Of a DNA stretch of 64,000 bases, positions 33,601-41,884 are shown one piece after another. This DNA is from Hemicordylus capensis. Lineage: Eukaryota > Chordata > Lepidosauria > Squamata > Cordylidae. Both the position numbers and the translations under genes were made by a program. The stretch covers positions 262,702,687 to 262,766,686 of the forward strand of contig NC_069658.1 in NCBI RefSeq assembly GCF_027244095.1, given 5' to 3'. Below the pieces are notes generated by a model, which made no database searches, had not been told where the DNA came from, and saw only the letters and a program-made list of their open reading frames with translations. How positions within the stretch are numbered: the first letter of the stretch is position 1; each line of letters opens with the position of its first letter.

Positions 33601-36600
33601 AAGATTCTTTTACTCTTATAATATTAATATATTATTATATTATTAATATATAATATAATATAATATTTATAATATAATATTAATAATATAATAATAATAT
33701 ATTATTAACAGTATGTTGAAAAGCATAATAATAATAATAATAATAATTATTATTATTATTATTTATGCTTTTCAACAACAACAACAACAGCAACAACAAA
33801 ATCCTCAATGCAGTTTACATATAAAAAGAAGATAGTTCCCTGTCCCCAAAAAGCTTACAGTCCAAAAAGAAATACAAGGTAAACATCAGCAACAGCCACT
33901 GGAGAGACACTGTGCTGGGGTTGAATAGGGACATATAGAACATAAGAACAGCCCTGCTGGTTATGTCAATGCCTGTATAGTTCAGCATCCTGTTTCACAC
34001 AGTGGCCCACTAGATGCCTCTGTGAAGCCCATAAGCAGGAGATGAAAGTATGCCCTTTCTCCTGCTGTTGTTCCCCTGCAACTGGTATTTAGAGGCATCT
34101 TGCCTCTGAGGCTGGATGCAGCCTAGCCATCAAGACTAGTAGCCATTGATAGACCTGTCCTCCATGAATTTGTGTAAGCTCTTTAAAGCTACCCAGACTG
34201 GTGGCCATCACCACATCCCATGGCATATAATTCCATAGGTTAATTATGTGCTGTGTGAAAAAGTACTTCCTTTTGTTGGTCCTAAATTTCCTGGCAATCA
34301 ATTTCATGGGATGACTCCTGGTTCTTGTGTTGTGAGAGAAGGAGAAATGTTTGTCTGTGTCCATTCTCTCCACACCATATATAATTTTATAGATCTCTAT
34401 CATGTTTCTTCTTAGTCAATTTTTTTCTAAACTAAAAAGCCCCAGAGCTTGCAATCTTGCCTCATAAGGAAGGTGCTCCAGGCCCCTGATCATCTCGGCT
34501 GCCTTTGCACCTTTTCCAGTTCTACAATGTTCCTTTTGAAATACGGTGACCAGAACTGTACACAGTACTCCAAATGAGGCCACACCACAGATTTGCATAA
34601 GGGCATTATGATATTAGCAGCTTTATTTTCAGTCCTTCCTAATTATCCCAAGTATCTGATTCAACACTTTCAATGAGGCCACTTTCCCCGTTAAATATAA
34701 GAGAATAACCACTTTGAAAGGTGTAGCCTCTTTCCACAGTTAGCAAAGGTAAATAACTTGTGACCCAACAAGATGAATGCAGTCTGCCAGCTTTGTATGC
34801 CAGCTCATCAGAAATAAATTTCCTTTTTTCTGCTGACCGCAATTGGAAAAACAGAGAGGTTGTCAAGCACATAGGACTATAGGAAGCTGCCTTATACCAA
34901 GTTTGACCATTAGTCCATCTAGAAGAGTACTGTCTACAGCTAGGTGGCCAGATTTGGCTTTTAAAAAGCCAAATTCTGGCTTACGGCCCATTTGACCCAC
35001 GAGTATACCCCTTAGGTTCTGGCAACTCTGGTCTACAGTGGCGGCAGCTTCTCCAAGATTTCAGGCAGGAGTCTTTCCCAGCCCTACCTGGAGATGCTAG
35101 GGATTGAACTTGGGACCTTCTGCATAAAAAGCAGGCACTCTACCACAGAGCTACCGCCTCATATGGTTGTGCTTTTGGCTTTGTAGGTCACAAGTTGTGC
35201 AGGCCTAACTTATGCATCCATTCCTATTTGGATTTCTCTCTTTTAAAAAACACCCATCTAGACCCAAGAAGAGGAAGTTTCAGCCTCCTGCTGTGTCTGA
35301 TTCATCAGATCTCAGGAAAAAGCTCAAGAAGTTCTCCAGACAAAGCACATCATTGCAAAGTGTTCTGAAGAAAATCAAAGGTAACCCAGCAACATATTTC
35401 TATAGCTGATCGCTGAGAAGTTTTGCTGTTGGCTAGCTAACCCTGTGTCTTTCAGTTATGAGCCCCAATGAGCCCCTGGTGGCGCAATGGTAAAACTGCT
35501 GCCCTGTAACCAGAAGGTTACAAGTTCGATCCTGACCAGGGGCTCAAGGTTGACTCAGCCTTCCATCCTTCCGAGGTTGGTAAAATGAGTACCCAGAATG
35601 TTGGGGGCAATATGCTAAAATCATTGCAAACCGCTTAGAGAGCTTCGGCTATAGAGCGGTATATAAATGTAAGTGCTATTGCTATTGCTATATGTCAGCC
35701 TGTGTGCGCGCACACAAGTGTATCATACACATTTGCAAGTTGTTGAATATTTTTTGTTAACCAAGGGCAGAGCTTCATCTATGTCTTTCCTCTTTTTCTT
35801 CTTCTAGATAACCTGTCTGAACTAAAGTGGGTAGAAGGTAAGTTTCTGTCACAATGGAATAAACTGAATGTTCATTTCTCATAGTAAGGGAGAAATAAGA
35901 CTCTGCCTGTATTGCAAATTTGTCACACTCCCAGATCGCCTGGAGTATGAGAAACTGAGGCACCAGGGACAATGTGAGGTTTATGCAAGGGCTTGGGCAC
36001 CTCCGACGGCAGACTCAGCATAAACGGCAGACTCAGCATAGATGGCAGACTCAGCATAAACACAGTACTGGGCTAGGTGGACCAGTGGTCTAACTCAGTG
36101 CAAGACAGCTTCATATGTTCAACCCTGGTCTCATAGGAAGCTGCCTTACACCGAGTCAGACTCTTGGTCCATCTAGCTCAGTATTGTGTGTAGTGAGCTC
36201 TCCAGATTCAGATGGGTCTTTTCCCAGTCCTACCTGGAGACGCCAGGAATTGAACCTGGGACCTTTTGCATGCAAAGCAAGGGTCTTTCCCTTAAGACCT
36301 GGGACAGGGGACCTTTGGGCTGGGAAATGTGGGCACTAAGCAAGTGTGTGCAATTTGGTGTTAATTTCTTTGCTGTTTGCACATTAAAAGCCAACCACTA
36401 GATCTCAGCCTTTCCCAAATGGCCCTTAAGACATTATTATACAGTGCTGAGAAAAGGTTTGTGAACCCCAAGTAGAATCATGAGAATCACACTGCAAGGT
36501 CTTACCATGATATCCTTGCATAATTGAAACCAGTTTTTCCTAATGCAATAAAAGAGCATGAATTAAGCAATGCTGTGTTTCTTGAGTCACAATAATGTAC

Positions 36601-38090
36601 AAAGTAGGAACAAGGAGACCAGTTCAGGATCACTGTGTGAGATGGTAAGTGAACCTCTAATGAGGTTCACAATCACTTGGTTGTGATCAATGGGCTAATC
36701 ACAATCACGTGCCTAATGAATTGGGTAACAAGTAAACCACACGGCAGAGGAAAACTGTATGACTGTTTTTGAGCATCCTATCCTATATAAAGGTCTTAAA
36801 GGTCCTGAGTTAGGTCTGCACCATGACAGTCAGTGGGAACTTGCCATGCCACAATCAAAAGAAATTCCAAAGGATCTACAAAAAAGAGTGGTTGATGCTC
36901 ATCTTTCTGGACAAGGATACAAGTCCATTTCTAAGTATTTGGGGCTTCATCTATCCACTGTCAGACAGTCTACAAATGGGAAAAGCTGAAGACTACAGTG
37001 ACTTAACCCAGGAATGGTTGTCCTGCCAATATCACTGCAAGAGCAACTTGAAAAATCATCCATATTTCCACAAGGAACCCTAGCTTAACATCTAAAGATC
37101 TGCAGGCCTCTCTTGCTGTGGCTGATGTGAGGGTTCATGTGTCAACCATTAGAAAAAAACTGAATGGGAATGATAGCTAGGGAGAAACCACTGCTATCTA
37201 AAAAGAACATTGCTGTTTGGCTCAGGTTCGCCAAGGAGTGTCTGGATAAATACCCACAAGGCTTCTGGAATGATGTTCTCTGGACAGATGAATCAAATAT
37301 TGAAATTTTGGGGCAAAACAAATTGTTTCATTTGGCAAAAGCCAAACATTGCCTTCCAAAATAAGAACCTCATCCTGACTTTCAAGCATGGTGGTGGAGG
37401 CATCATGGTTTGGGGCTGTTTTGCTGCATCAGGACATGGACAGCTTGCCATCATTGATGAAACTATGAATTCCACTGCATATCAGAAAATTATAGAGGAA
37501 AATGTCAAGCCATCTGTCTGTGAGCTGAAGCTGAGCTGAAAGTGGGTCATGCAGCAAGACAGTGACCCTAAGCGTTCAAGTAAGTCTACCACAGAAGAGA
37601 TTTTCCTTTTTATTCATCTTTTTTTGAGTGGTACTTGAGTGGCCGAGTCAGTCCCAATCTAAACCTTTTATTGAAATGTTTGGCAAGACCTGAAGTGAGT
37701 TGTTCATGCAAGGAAGCCCTTGAATTTCACAGAGCTGGAACAGTTTTGTATGGAAGAATTGGTCAAGTTTTCTCCAAGCCAATGTGAGAGACTGGTCACC
37801 ATATACAAGAAACACTGAGTTGTAGTTATTGCTGCTCAAGGAGGTGCCATGGAATGAAGGGTTCTGAATGCAGGGCTCACATACTTTTTCATGCAAGGAT
37901 GTTTGTTGCTCAGGCTTTCTGTTGGGTGAATATTCAAAATATATCCTTTTTGCCTGAGGTACTTATTCAATGGAGTTGCCATTCTCTCTTATCAGGATTT
38001 AGCTCAGGATCTAATCATGTTTTGAATAAGAATTGTGCTAACATACATATCATCCTGGGGGGGTTCACAAAAATTTTCTCAGCATTGTGT

Positions 38091-38128
<38 letters not shown>

Positions 38129-39794
38129 GCATTTTTCCGATGCCTACTAACTTTATGTTGAAGGCTGCAGGCTGTTATGTTGTTGGCTGCAGGCCAACAA
38201 GCAATATAAACAGTATTACTGATAACTGTATGTGTGTATTTTCCCACCTATATTTTTTCAACACTGATTATATTGTTATACATTTTCTTTTGTTTGTAAT
38301 GTATTCCAGTATATAATGAAAGGCTGTCATTTTTCTAGGATTTCCAACACTGACTGAATCTATTCCAGGATTTATTTATTTGATTTACAATACCAAGCCA
38401 TTAAAATCTCAGGCTCACTTTCAATAGTTATCTGGAGGTTGATGCTGATTCCTGGACACTCCAGGCCAATGCTAGAGGGTTGGGAGCACTGTTTCCTCTA
38501 ACAGGGATTTCCAGATGTTGTTCACTACAACATCTGGTAACTGGAGATGGAGAGGTCCATCTCCAGTTACCACCAGTATGTCTGGTGGTGACCCAGAACT
38601 GGGCCTTTTCTGTAGCTGCTCCTGGCCTATGGAATGCACTCCTGGCAGATATCTGCAGTTTAGGCTTGCTGTCGGCCTTTAAGAGAGTTGTAAAAACTTA
38701 CTTGTTTGGTCTGGCCTTCCAAGGTTTTTAAATTGTTTTAAAAAGTGTTTTAAATGGTTTTGAATTGTTTTTATATTGTTTTGAGCACTGTTTTAAATGG
38801 TACGTTTTTTTGTGTCTTTTTAAACTAGTTGTACACCGCCCACAGCCTTCGGATAGGACGGTTTACAAATGAAATAAATAAATAAATAAATAAATAAATA
38901 AATCTCCCATCATTCCCAGCTGCAACAGCCTTTGGCTAGGGATTATGGGAGTTGTAGTCAACAACATCTGGGAATCTGTTAGAAGGAACACTTGTTGGTG
39001 GCCCTGGGTTAACATGGTTTGCCAGATCTTCCTACTCCAGTCTTTGAGTACTGGTATCAATTTACTTCTCTATTTTTTATTTTTGCTAATGTTTATATAA
39101 GTGGCAGTCAATAAGTTGCCTACAAGCTCTCTTTCTTTTTGCAATTTGATCACTAATGATTCTGCTCCTGATGCCATCGCTTAGTGCTTGGTTCTTAGGG
39201 CTTGGTTTCTGACCTTTATTCTGTCATGGCCTATGGCTAGTACAATAACATTTTATCTGATCTGACCATTGTACCTGTACTCTTTCAGAAAATGTATTGT
39301 TGGCTCCAGAAACAGCCCATCCCCAATATATTGTGTCTGCAGATCGGAAATGTGTAAGATGCAGAGATATCCTTCAGGAATTTCCCTCCAGCTCAAAGAG
39401 AATTGGAAATTTTCACTGTGTACTTGGAATGAAGGGATTCATCTCCGGAAAACATTATTGGAAGGTCAATGTAGGCCATGGGAAAAGTTGGGCTTTAGGA
39501 GTATCTGTGGAGAGAAAAGGAGATGTCTGTATTATTCCCAAGGAGGGGATCTTTGCTCTGGGGTGTCAGAATGGTTCCTATGTAGCATTCAGTTCCCAAG
39601 TCACTCCACTATACCTGAACAACAACCCAGAAGAGATCAAGGTTTCTTTGGATTATGAAGAAGCAACAGTGTCATTTTGTGATACATATGACTACCGTGT
39701 TCTTTATATGTTCCAATCTGTCAATTTTAAAGGTGAGAAAATCTTCCCTTTTTTCCAAGTTGCAGATATGGGCACAATTCTCAGTTTACATTAA
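21203..39794 (+). CDS. TRIM-family E3 ubiquitin ligase gene (RING, B-box, coiled coil, PRY-SPRY), seven exons
   Basis: This gene encodes a class IV TRIM protein, a cytoplasmic E3 ubiquitin ligase type. Exons are 21203-21631, 26568-26663, 30738-30968, 33395-33417, 35262-35380, 35808-35837 and 39289-39794; all introns are GT-AG. Total length is 1434 bp, or 477 residues plus stop. The RING is complete (C18, C21, C34, H36, C39, C42, C57, C60), as is B-box 2 (C99, H102, C110, D113, C118, C121, H127, H130). The coiled coil spans about 144-252 and PRY-SPRY 310-477. The 96-, 231- and 23-bp exons are the exact lengths typical of the family. The layout suggests TRIM39/TRIM27/TRIM10-like relatives, but I cannot assign an orthologue. 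The PRY part is divergent: the usual LPDNPERF motif is replaced. The start has A at -3; an in-frame ATG lies 51 bases upstream. AATAAA signals occur at 40462 and 40477. Confidence 0.92.
21660..22120 (+). mobile_element. tRNA-headed SINE interrupted by a MITE
   Basis: The head has A box TAGCTCAGTGGCAGAG and B box GGTTCAATCCCTGG, so it is tRNA-derived. The tail GGCAGCTTCCTATGTACCTA is the CR1-type end. A MITE of the 8345 family occupies about 21824-22077. It starts 29 bases after TRIM exon 1. Confidence 0.7.
22195..22480. repeat. Inverted repeat (foldback) with about 80-bp arms
   Basis: GCAAGGGGGAAAGCAAGGTC and AGGAGGAAGTGATTG on the left are complemented by CACTTCCTCCTGCTCTGACC and TTTCCCCCTCGC on the right (22393-22440). 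GGGCACTTGT also flanks both ends. It is probably a foldback MITE. Confidence 0.65.
23660..23735. repeat. Short hairpin, 17-bp stem
   Basis: AAGGAATCAGATGAATTC is complemented by ATTCATCTGATTCCT with a loop of about 45 bases. Confidence 0.5.
24415..24605 (+). mobile_element. MIR/CORE-like SINE, 5' part missing, with TAA microsatellite tail
   Basis: The sequence carries GACTCTGGGCCAGTCACTTC, CACAGGGTTGTTGTG and ACACCGCTCTGGGCTCCTTG, then a TAA array at 24563-24602. It matches the reverse of copies at 53330 and 58560. Confidence 0.6.
25412..25682 (+). mobile_element. MITE of the 8345 family
   Basis: The termini GGGCATTTTTCACACAG and CTGTATGAAAAATGCCC are inverted repeats with one mismatch. Internal blocks match the copies at 8345 and 21824. 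Confidence 0.7.
25993..26278. mobile_element. MITE with GGCGCTTTCCA termini
   Basis: Terminal inverted repeats GGCGCTTTCCA and TGGAAAGCGCC are perfect over 11 bp. Inner sequence is shared with 12440-12690, 29758-30066 and 50395-50580. Confidence 0.65.
26568..26663 (+). CDS. TRIM exon 2: 96-bp coiled-coil exon
   Basis: The exon is bounded by TCTTTAG and GTAAGT and is exactly 96 bp, phase 0 on both sides. It encodes 32 charged residues ([17 protein letters not shown] and following). The length matches the standard TRIM second exon. Confidence 0.85.
26915..27230 (+). mobile_element. CR1-type LINE fragment, second subfamily
   Basis: The frame reads [20 protein letters not shown] and IFDYLKGC, then an ATTAGGAAGAATTTCCTAAC tail, typical of CR1 3' regions and distinct from the TTCTTATG-tailed copies. 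Confidence 0.6.
27482..27802 (-). other. Unassigned 107-codon frame, possibly a fossil retroelement piece
   Basis: A minus-strand frame encodes an acidic, serine- and alanine-rich stretch and then a basic end ([11 protein letters not shown]). I do not recognise the product. The composition resembles the tail of some LTR-element polyproteins, so I treat it as a possible fossil in the second TRIM intron. Confidence 0.3.
27945..28105 (+). mobile_element. CR1-type LINE fragment
   Basis: The sequence CTTATGAGGCAAGGCTACAG and [13 protein letters not shown] match the inner part of the CR1 copies that follow. Confidence 0.65.
28105..28998 (+). mobile_element. CR1-type LINE 3' copy
   Basis: Translated segments include [40 protein letters not shown] and [15 protein letters not shown] from the CR1 reverse-transcriptase C-terminus, then the 3' UTR. 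5'-truncated and frameshifted. Confidence 0.8.
28999..29475 (+). mobile_element. CR1-type LINE 3' copy, adjacent to the previous one
   Basis: It starts TGATTGAGGTGTGTAAAAT, encodes [20 protein letters not shown] and ends GGCTGTTCTTATGTTCTTA, the family's 3' terminus. Confidence 0.8.
29758..30066. mobile_element. MITE of the CTTTCCAGATTA family
   Basis: The left end GGGCACTTTCCAGATTA and right end TAATCTGGAAAGCAC are inverted repeats. The interior shares AGGGACTGTGGTGTCACAAC with the 12440 copy. Confidence 0.6.
30250..30690 (+). mobile_element. L2 LINE 3' end
   Basis: The plus strand can be read as [19 protein letters not shown] and [14 protein letters not shown], the L2 ORF2 C-terminus. GTTGTGAACCGCCCTGAGCC and an AATAAATAAATAAAT tail follow. 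Confidence 0.75.
30738..30968 (+). CDS. TRIM exon 3: 231-bp coiled-coil exon
   Basis: The exon is bounded by CTGTCAG and GTAAGG, 231 bp and phase 0. It encodes a glutamine- and glutamate-rich helix including [15 protein letters not shown], typical of the TRIM coiled coil. It begins only about 45 bp after an L2 LINE tail. Confidence 0.88.
31160..31380 (+). repeat. Unclassified LINE-like repeat
   Basis: The AAGTTCCAGACTTGGGCACT region parallels sequences near 55370 and 63600 (TTCCA...GGGGC...CC...AAAAGGC). It is probably a diverged copy of one repeat family. Confidence 0.35.
31458..31764. mobile_element. MITE with GAGGCTATTC termini
   Basis: The left end GAGGCTATTCACATGAC and the right end CTCGTGAGAACAGCTTC are imperfect inverted repeats; the interior is GC-rich. 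A related end (CGTGAGAATAGCCTCAC) occurs at 22977-22994. Confidence 0.5.
31973..32643 (+). mobile_element. hAT-type MITE carrying a nested inverted copy
   Basis: The outer element begins CAGGGGCGTAGC and ends TTACACCCCTG. It is flanked by TGCTGGTG (31965-31972) and TGCTGATG (32644-32651), an 8-bp duplication with one change. The inner copy occupies 32169-32482. Confidence 0.85.
32169..32482 (-). mobile_element. Nested hAT-type MITE, inverted
   Basis: The inner element starts CAGGGGCGTAACTACC and ends TTGCTATGCCCCTG, the reverse of the outer copy. It is flanked by AAGAGGAT and CAGAGGAT. It inserted into the outer element after that element had landed. Confidence 0.85.
32940..33212 (-). mobile_element. 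5S-rRNA-headed SINE
   Basis: On the minus strand the order is head with GCTAAGCAGGGCCC, body, then the CR1-type tail. The plus strand starts ATAGGAAGCTGCCTTCTACT. It is more diverged than the copies at 6893 and 59435. Confidence 0.6.
33395..33417 (+). CDS. TRIM exon 4: 23-bp microexon
   Basis: This sequence lies between TTCCCACCAG and GTAAGAGG and is exactly 23 bp, encoding NPGNFLN plus two bases of an Arg codon. It supplies the phase change (0 to 2) needed by exon 5, which begins with a single base A. The length is the canonical TRIM fourth-exon length. Confidence 0.8.
33610..33776. repeat. AT block ending in a 62-bp perfect palindrome
   Basis: From 33715 to 33776 the sequence runs GTTGAAAAGCATAATAATAA... 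and back to ...ATGCTTTTCAAC without a visible mismatch, preceded by an irregular AT tract. Confidence 0.8.
33777..34745 (+). repeat. L2-like family-A repeat split by a CR1 insertion
   Basis: Family-A sequence is present at 33777-33935 and resumes at 34690-34745 (TAAATATAAGAGAATAACCA). The CR1 copy at 33936-34689 lies between. Confidence 0.55.
33936..34689 (-). mobile_element. CR1-type LINE 3' copy
   Basis: The minus strand encodes [18 protein letters not shown] and [18 protein letters not shown]. The 3' end is at the left (CATAAGAACAGCCCTGCTGG). It lies in a TRIM intron, antisense. Confidence 0.78.
34876..35168 (-). mobile_element. tRNA-headed SINE with CR1-type tail
   Basis: On the minus strand: A box GGTAGCTCTGTGGTAGAG, B box AGTTCAATCCCTAG, body CTTGGAGAAGCTGCCGCCA, and tail GTATAAGGCAGCTTCCTAT. 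An unrelated stretch of about 95 bases interrupts the body. Confidence 0.7.
35262..35380 (+). CDS. TRIM exon 5: basic linker
   Basis: This 119-bp exon is bounded by CCATCTAG and GTAACC. It enters in phase 2 and leaves in phase 1. It encodes [11 protein letters not shown] and a lysine-rich stretch, [10 protein letters not shown]. The PKKRKF run resembles a nuclear-localisation-type cluster; that role is inference. Confidence 0.8.
35471..35691 (+). mobile_element. Sauria-type tRNA-derived SINE
   Basis: The head has TGGTGGCGCAATGGTAAAAC (A box region) and GGTTACAAGTTCGATCC (B box). The body has CTCAGCCTTCCATCCTTCCG and TAAAATGAGTACCCAG, and the tail GCTATTGCTATTGCTAT. This is the squamate Sauria SINE pattern. 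It fills much of the 427-bp intron between TRIM exons 5 and 6. Confidence 0.88.
35808..35837 (+). CDS. TRIM exon 6: 30-bp linker before PRY
   Basis: Thirty bases between CTTCTAG and GTAAGT encode NLSELKWVE plus split codons, phase 1 on both sides. It is the counterpart of the 33-bp exon in the butyrophilin-like gene, sharing a KW core. Confidence 0.75.
36056..36300. mobile_element. Two fragments of the shared-body SINE in opposite orientation
   Basis: 36056-36120 is a plus-strand tail (GGACCAGTGGTCTAACTCAG). 36131-36300 is a minus-strand copy with the B box GGTTCAATTCCTGG. Together they form a short inverted arrangement of the CR1-type tail. Confidence 0.6.
36441..38090 (+). mobile_element. 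Tc1-like DNA transposon, inactivated
   Basis: The left terminus CAGTGCTGAGAAAAGGTTTG follows TA; the right terminus AAATTTTCTCAGCATTG is its inverted repeat, near TA. Pieces of a Tc1 transposase are visible: [20 protein letters not shown] (helix-turn-helix region), [19 protein letters not shown] (catalytic D region) and [20 protein letters not shown]. The frame is interrupted several times, so no full transposase is made. Confidence 0.85.
38092..38129 (+). repeat. Compound microsatellite AC then AG
   Basis: An ACACACAC run is followed by AGAGAGAG at the right edge of the Tc1 element. Confidence 0.9.
38488..38993. mobile_element. Foldback element split by an L2 insertion
   Basis: The left half (38488-38537, CCTCTAACAGGGATTTCCAG) and right half (38904-38993, CAACAACATCTGGGAATCTG) match the intact element at 40250-40381. 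L2 sequence occupies the middle. Confidence 0.65.
38538..38903 (+). mobile_element. L2 LINE 3' end
   Basis: The plus strand encodes [20 protein letters not shown] and [12 protein letters not shown], then GTACACCGCCCACAGCC and an AAATAAATAAAT tail. Confidence 0.75.
39289..39794 (+). CDS. TRIM exon 7: PRY-SPRY domain and stop
   Basis: After TCTTTCAG in phase 1 the exon reads [19 protein letters not shown], then [31 protein letters not shown] and [10 protein letters not shown], ending TILSLH. The SPRY core is kept. The PRY portion has lost the usual LPDNPERF and WEVEVG forms, so the binding face is probably changed. Confidence 0.9.
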
Positions 39795-40249
39795 ATGTCT
39801 GGTTATCTGTGGGATTTCACTGTGTTTTCTTTATTTGTGTGTTTATTTTTACATTTATATCCCACTCTTCCTCCAAAGAGTACAGAGTGGTGCTGACATC
39901 TGTAGCTGTGATTTTAATAGCATCTTGATACTTATCTCCATGCTGTGTAAGATGCTTCACTTCCTAATTTCTCTAGTTGAAGTTGCTCTCTTTCCAGACA
40001 GCAATAAACTGTGGGATGTTCAAAGCTTTCACACAAGTTCCAAGTGTGATCTTACTCCCTATATATACACACTACTGCAAGCTTTCATGCTACTTTCTAG
40101 TGCAACCTTACCCACCCTTTCCCCTAGTAACCACAAAACTAGTAATGAGCAAGGGTGGGGTTTTCTTGAATTACAAGAGCTGACCTGCAGATCACACAGC
40201 AAAAATCACAGATGGCACAAAATCACAGATCGCACAGCAAACCCAACCT

Positions 40250-40381
40250 GTGTTCCCTCTAACAAGGATTCCCAGATATTGTTCACTACAACTCCCAGCA
40301 TCCCCAGTTGCAATGGCCTTTAGCTGGGGATTATGGGAGTTGTAGTCAACAACATCTGGGAATCCCTGTTAGAGGGAACTC
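40250..40381. mobile_element. Foldback MITE, about 130 bp
   Basis: The arms GTGTTCCCTCTAACAAGGAT... and ...ATCCCTGTTAGAGGGAACT pair almost fully, as do ACTACAACTCCCAGCATCCC and GGGATTATGGGAGTTGTAGT. Related foldbacks lie at 38488, 48418, 50097 and 56548. Confidence 0.75.
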
Positions 40382-40461
40382 TGAACCCAGCCATCTACAC
40401 TTTTAAATGTGGACAAACTAAGCTTTGCCTAGTGTACTTTTTATCAACCTCCAACTTTGCA

Positions 40462-40482
40462 AATAAAAATATACTCAATAAA
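40462..40482 (+). promoter_or_regulatory. Two AATAAA hexamers downstream of the TRIM gene
   Basis: Hexamers at 40462 and 40477 lie about 0.67 kb after the TRIM stop codon and are candidate polyadenylation signals. A foldback element at 40250-40381 would then lie in the 3' UTR. Confidence 0.35.
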
Positions 40483-41884
40483 AAGGTCTACAGAGCAGAA
40501 TAAAAATAGTGTTTTATGTTTTGCTTGTCTTCCGGCTTTCCAGGGTTCTATGCAATCTGTATGGATTTTGAAGTTTTAGAAGTGCTTACACTCTAACGAT
40601 GTATTTCACATACATTCTACATTTCCATATGATCTCAGAAGAGTCCAAAGAATATGAAATGCCTATCCATTTTCCTGGGCAGGAGTTAACTATCTAGAAT
40701 AAAACCTTTCTCTTTTCTAAGTGGAGTAGGTATATCTTCATAGCTGGATATTAGGTAATGGAATCTGAGCAGTTCACCGGGAGGTTCCTCTGCAGAAGCC
40801 CCTTTGAAATGGATAGGAGCTGTGAAAGAACATGACTGTGGACCTTGAAGAACTTCCTGCCTGTACCTGCTGGACTACATCCTGGCTAAAGAAGCACCAG
40901 TGCTGTGAGAGGATCAGAATAACAGTGCTTCCAGCCTAACAGCACTGTTGGTTACATGGGGGTGGGACAATTTTTCACAGCCTCCCCTTCCCAAGGAAGC
41001 CCTCTGTGCCACCTGAAAATAGGTATTTGAGGGCTGCTACAGGAATCCTTCTGAGCTGACCCATGCTTGTTTGTTTTTTACATCATTAGCTTGCGGGACA
41101 GACAAAATCCCTCTTCTGGTACCCTTCATCATCCCTTTCCTGACTCAACACAAAGGAGGTTTTATAGGGCACTCCAATAAAGGCTGGACAGCAGCACTAT
41201 CCTGAGCTTGTCCCAAGTTCATAGTGAAAGGTTTTCAGACGCCTCCCTATCACTGGTTTGCCTTCCTTCTGTCAGGGACCTCTCTGTCAGGTAATCAGGC
41301 AACAAAGTGCTCTGCCTGTCTATCCCCCTGTGCTGGCCATACCCCCTGCATCAGCATGCATCTGACACCAGCTGAAGGGACACGGTTGGCATGAACACCT
41401 GCCAGTGGGACAATCATGAAATCAGACAGCTGCGGCCTATCTCTGGGCCACCGTCCAACCCTCTACATGTCTGCTACCCACAATGCTTCATCTTATCTGG
41501 ATTAAGCTATAGTTTATTGGTCTCCTCCAGCCCATTACTGAGTCCAGGCACCTGTTCAAACATCCCCTACCACACTTGGAATCAGTGGAAGGTCTAATAG
41601 AACTCAGTGTCCTTGTACGATGATCTCCCCCAGCAGATTCATGTAGTTTGTTAAATAACATGGGGGAGAAAGCTGAACATCATAGCCTGTCACAGCAGAA
41701 TTACCATGAAGTGAAATAGAAGTCCTCCAGCATTATCTGAAGAAATAGGGTCAACAGCTCTGACTTGTTATTCCTGGAGAATTTGTTTTCCAAATTGTTT
41801 TCCAATACTTTTCACAATATCAAACTATTTAAATCTCTAGAATTGTTTTTAACCGTGACCTGGAGATGGATGCTGAGGGAGAGG
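40480..41884. other. Intergenic stretch, nothing recognised
   Basis: Mixed-composition sequence without long open frames, clear splice-bounded exons or repeats I can name. Confidence 0.4.
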
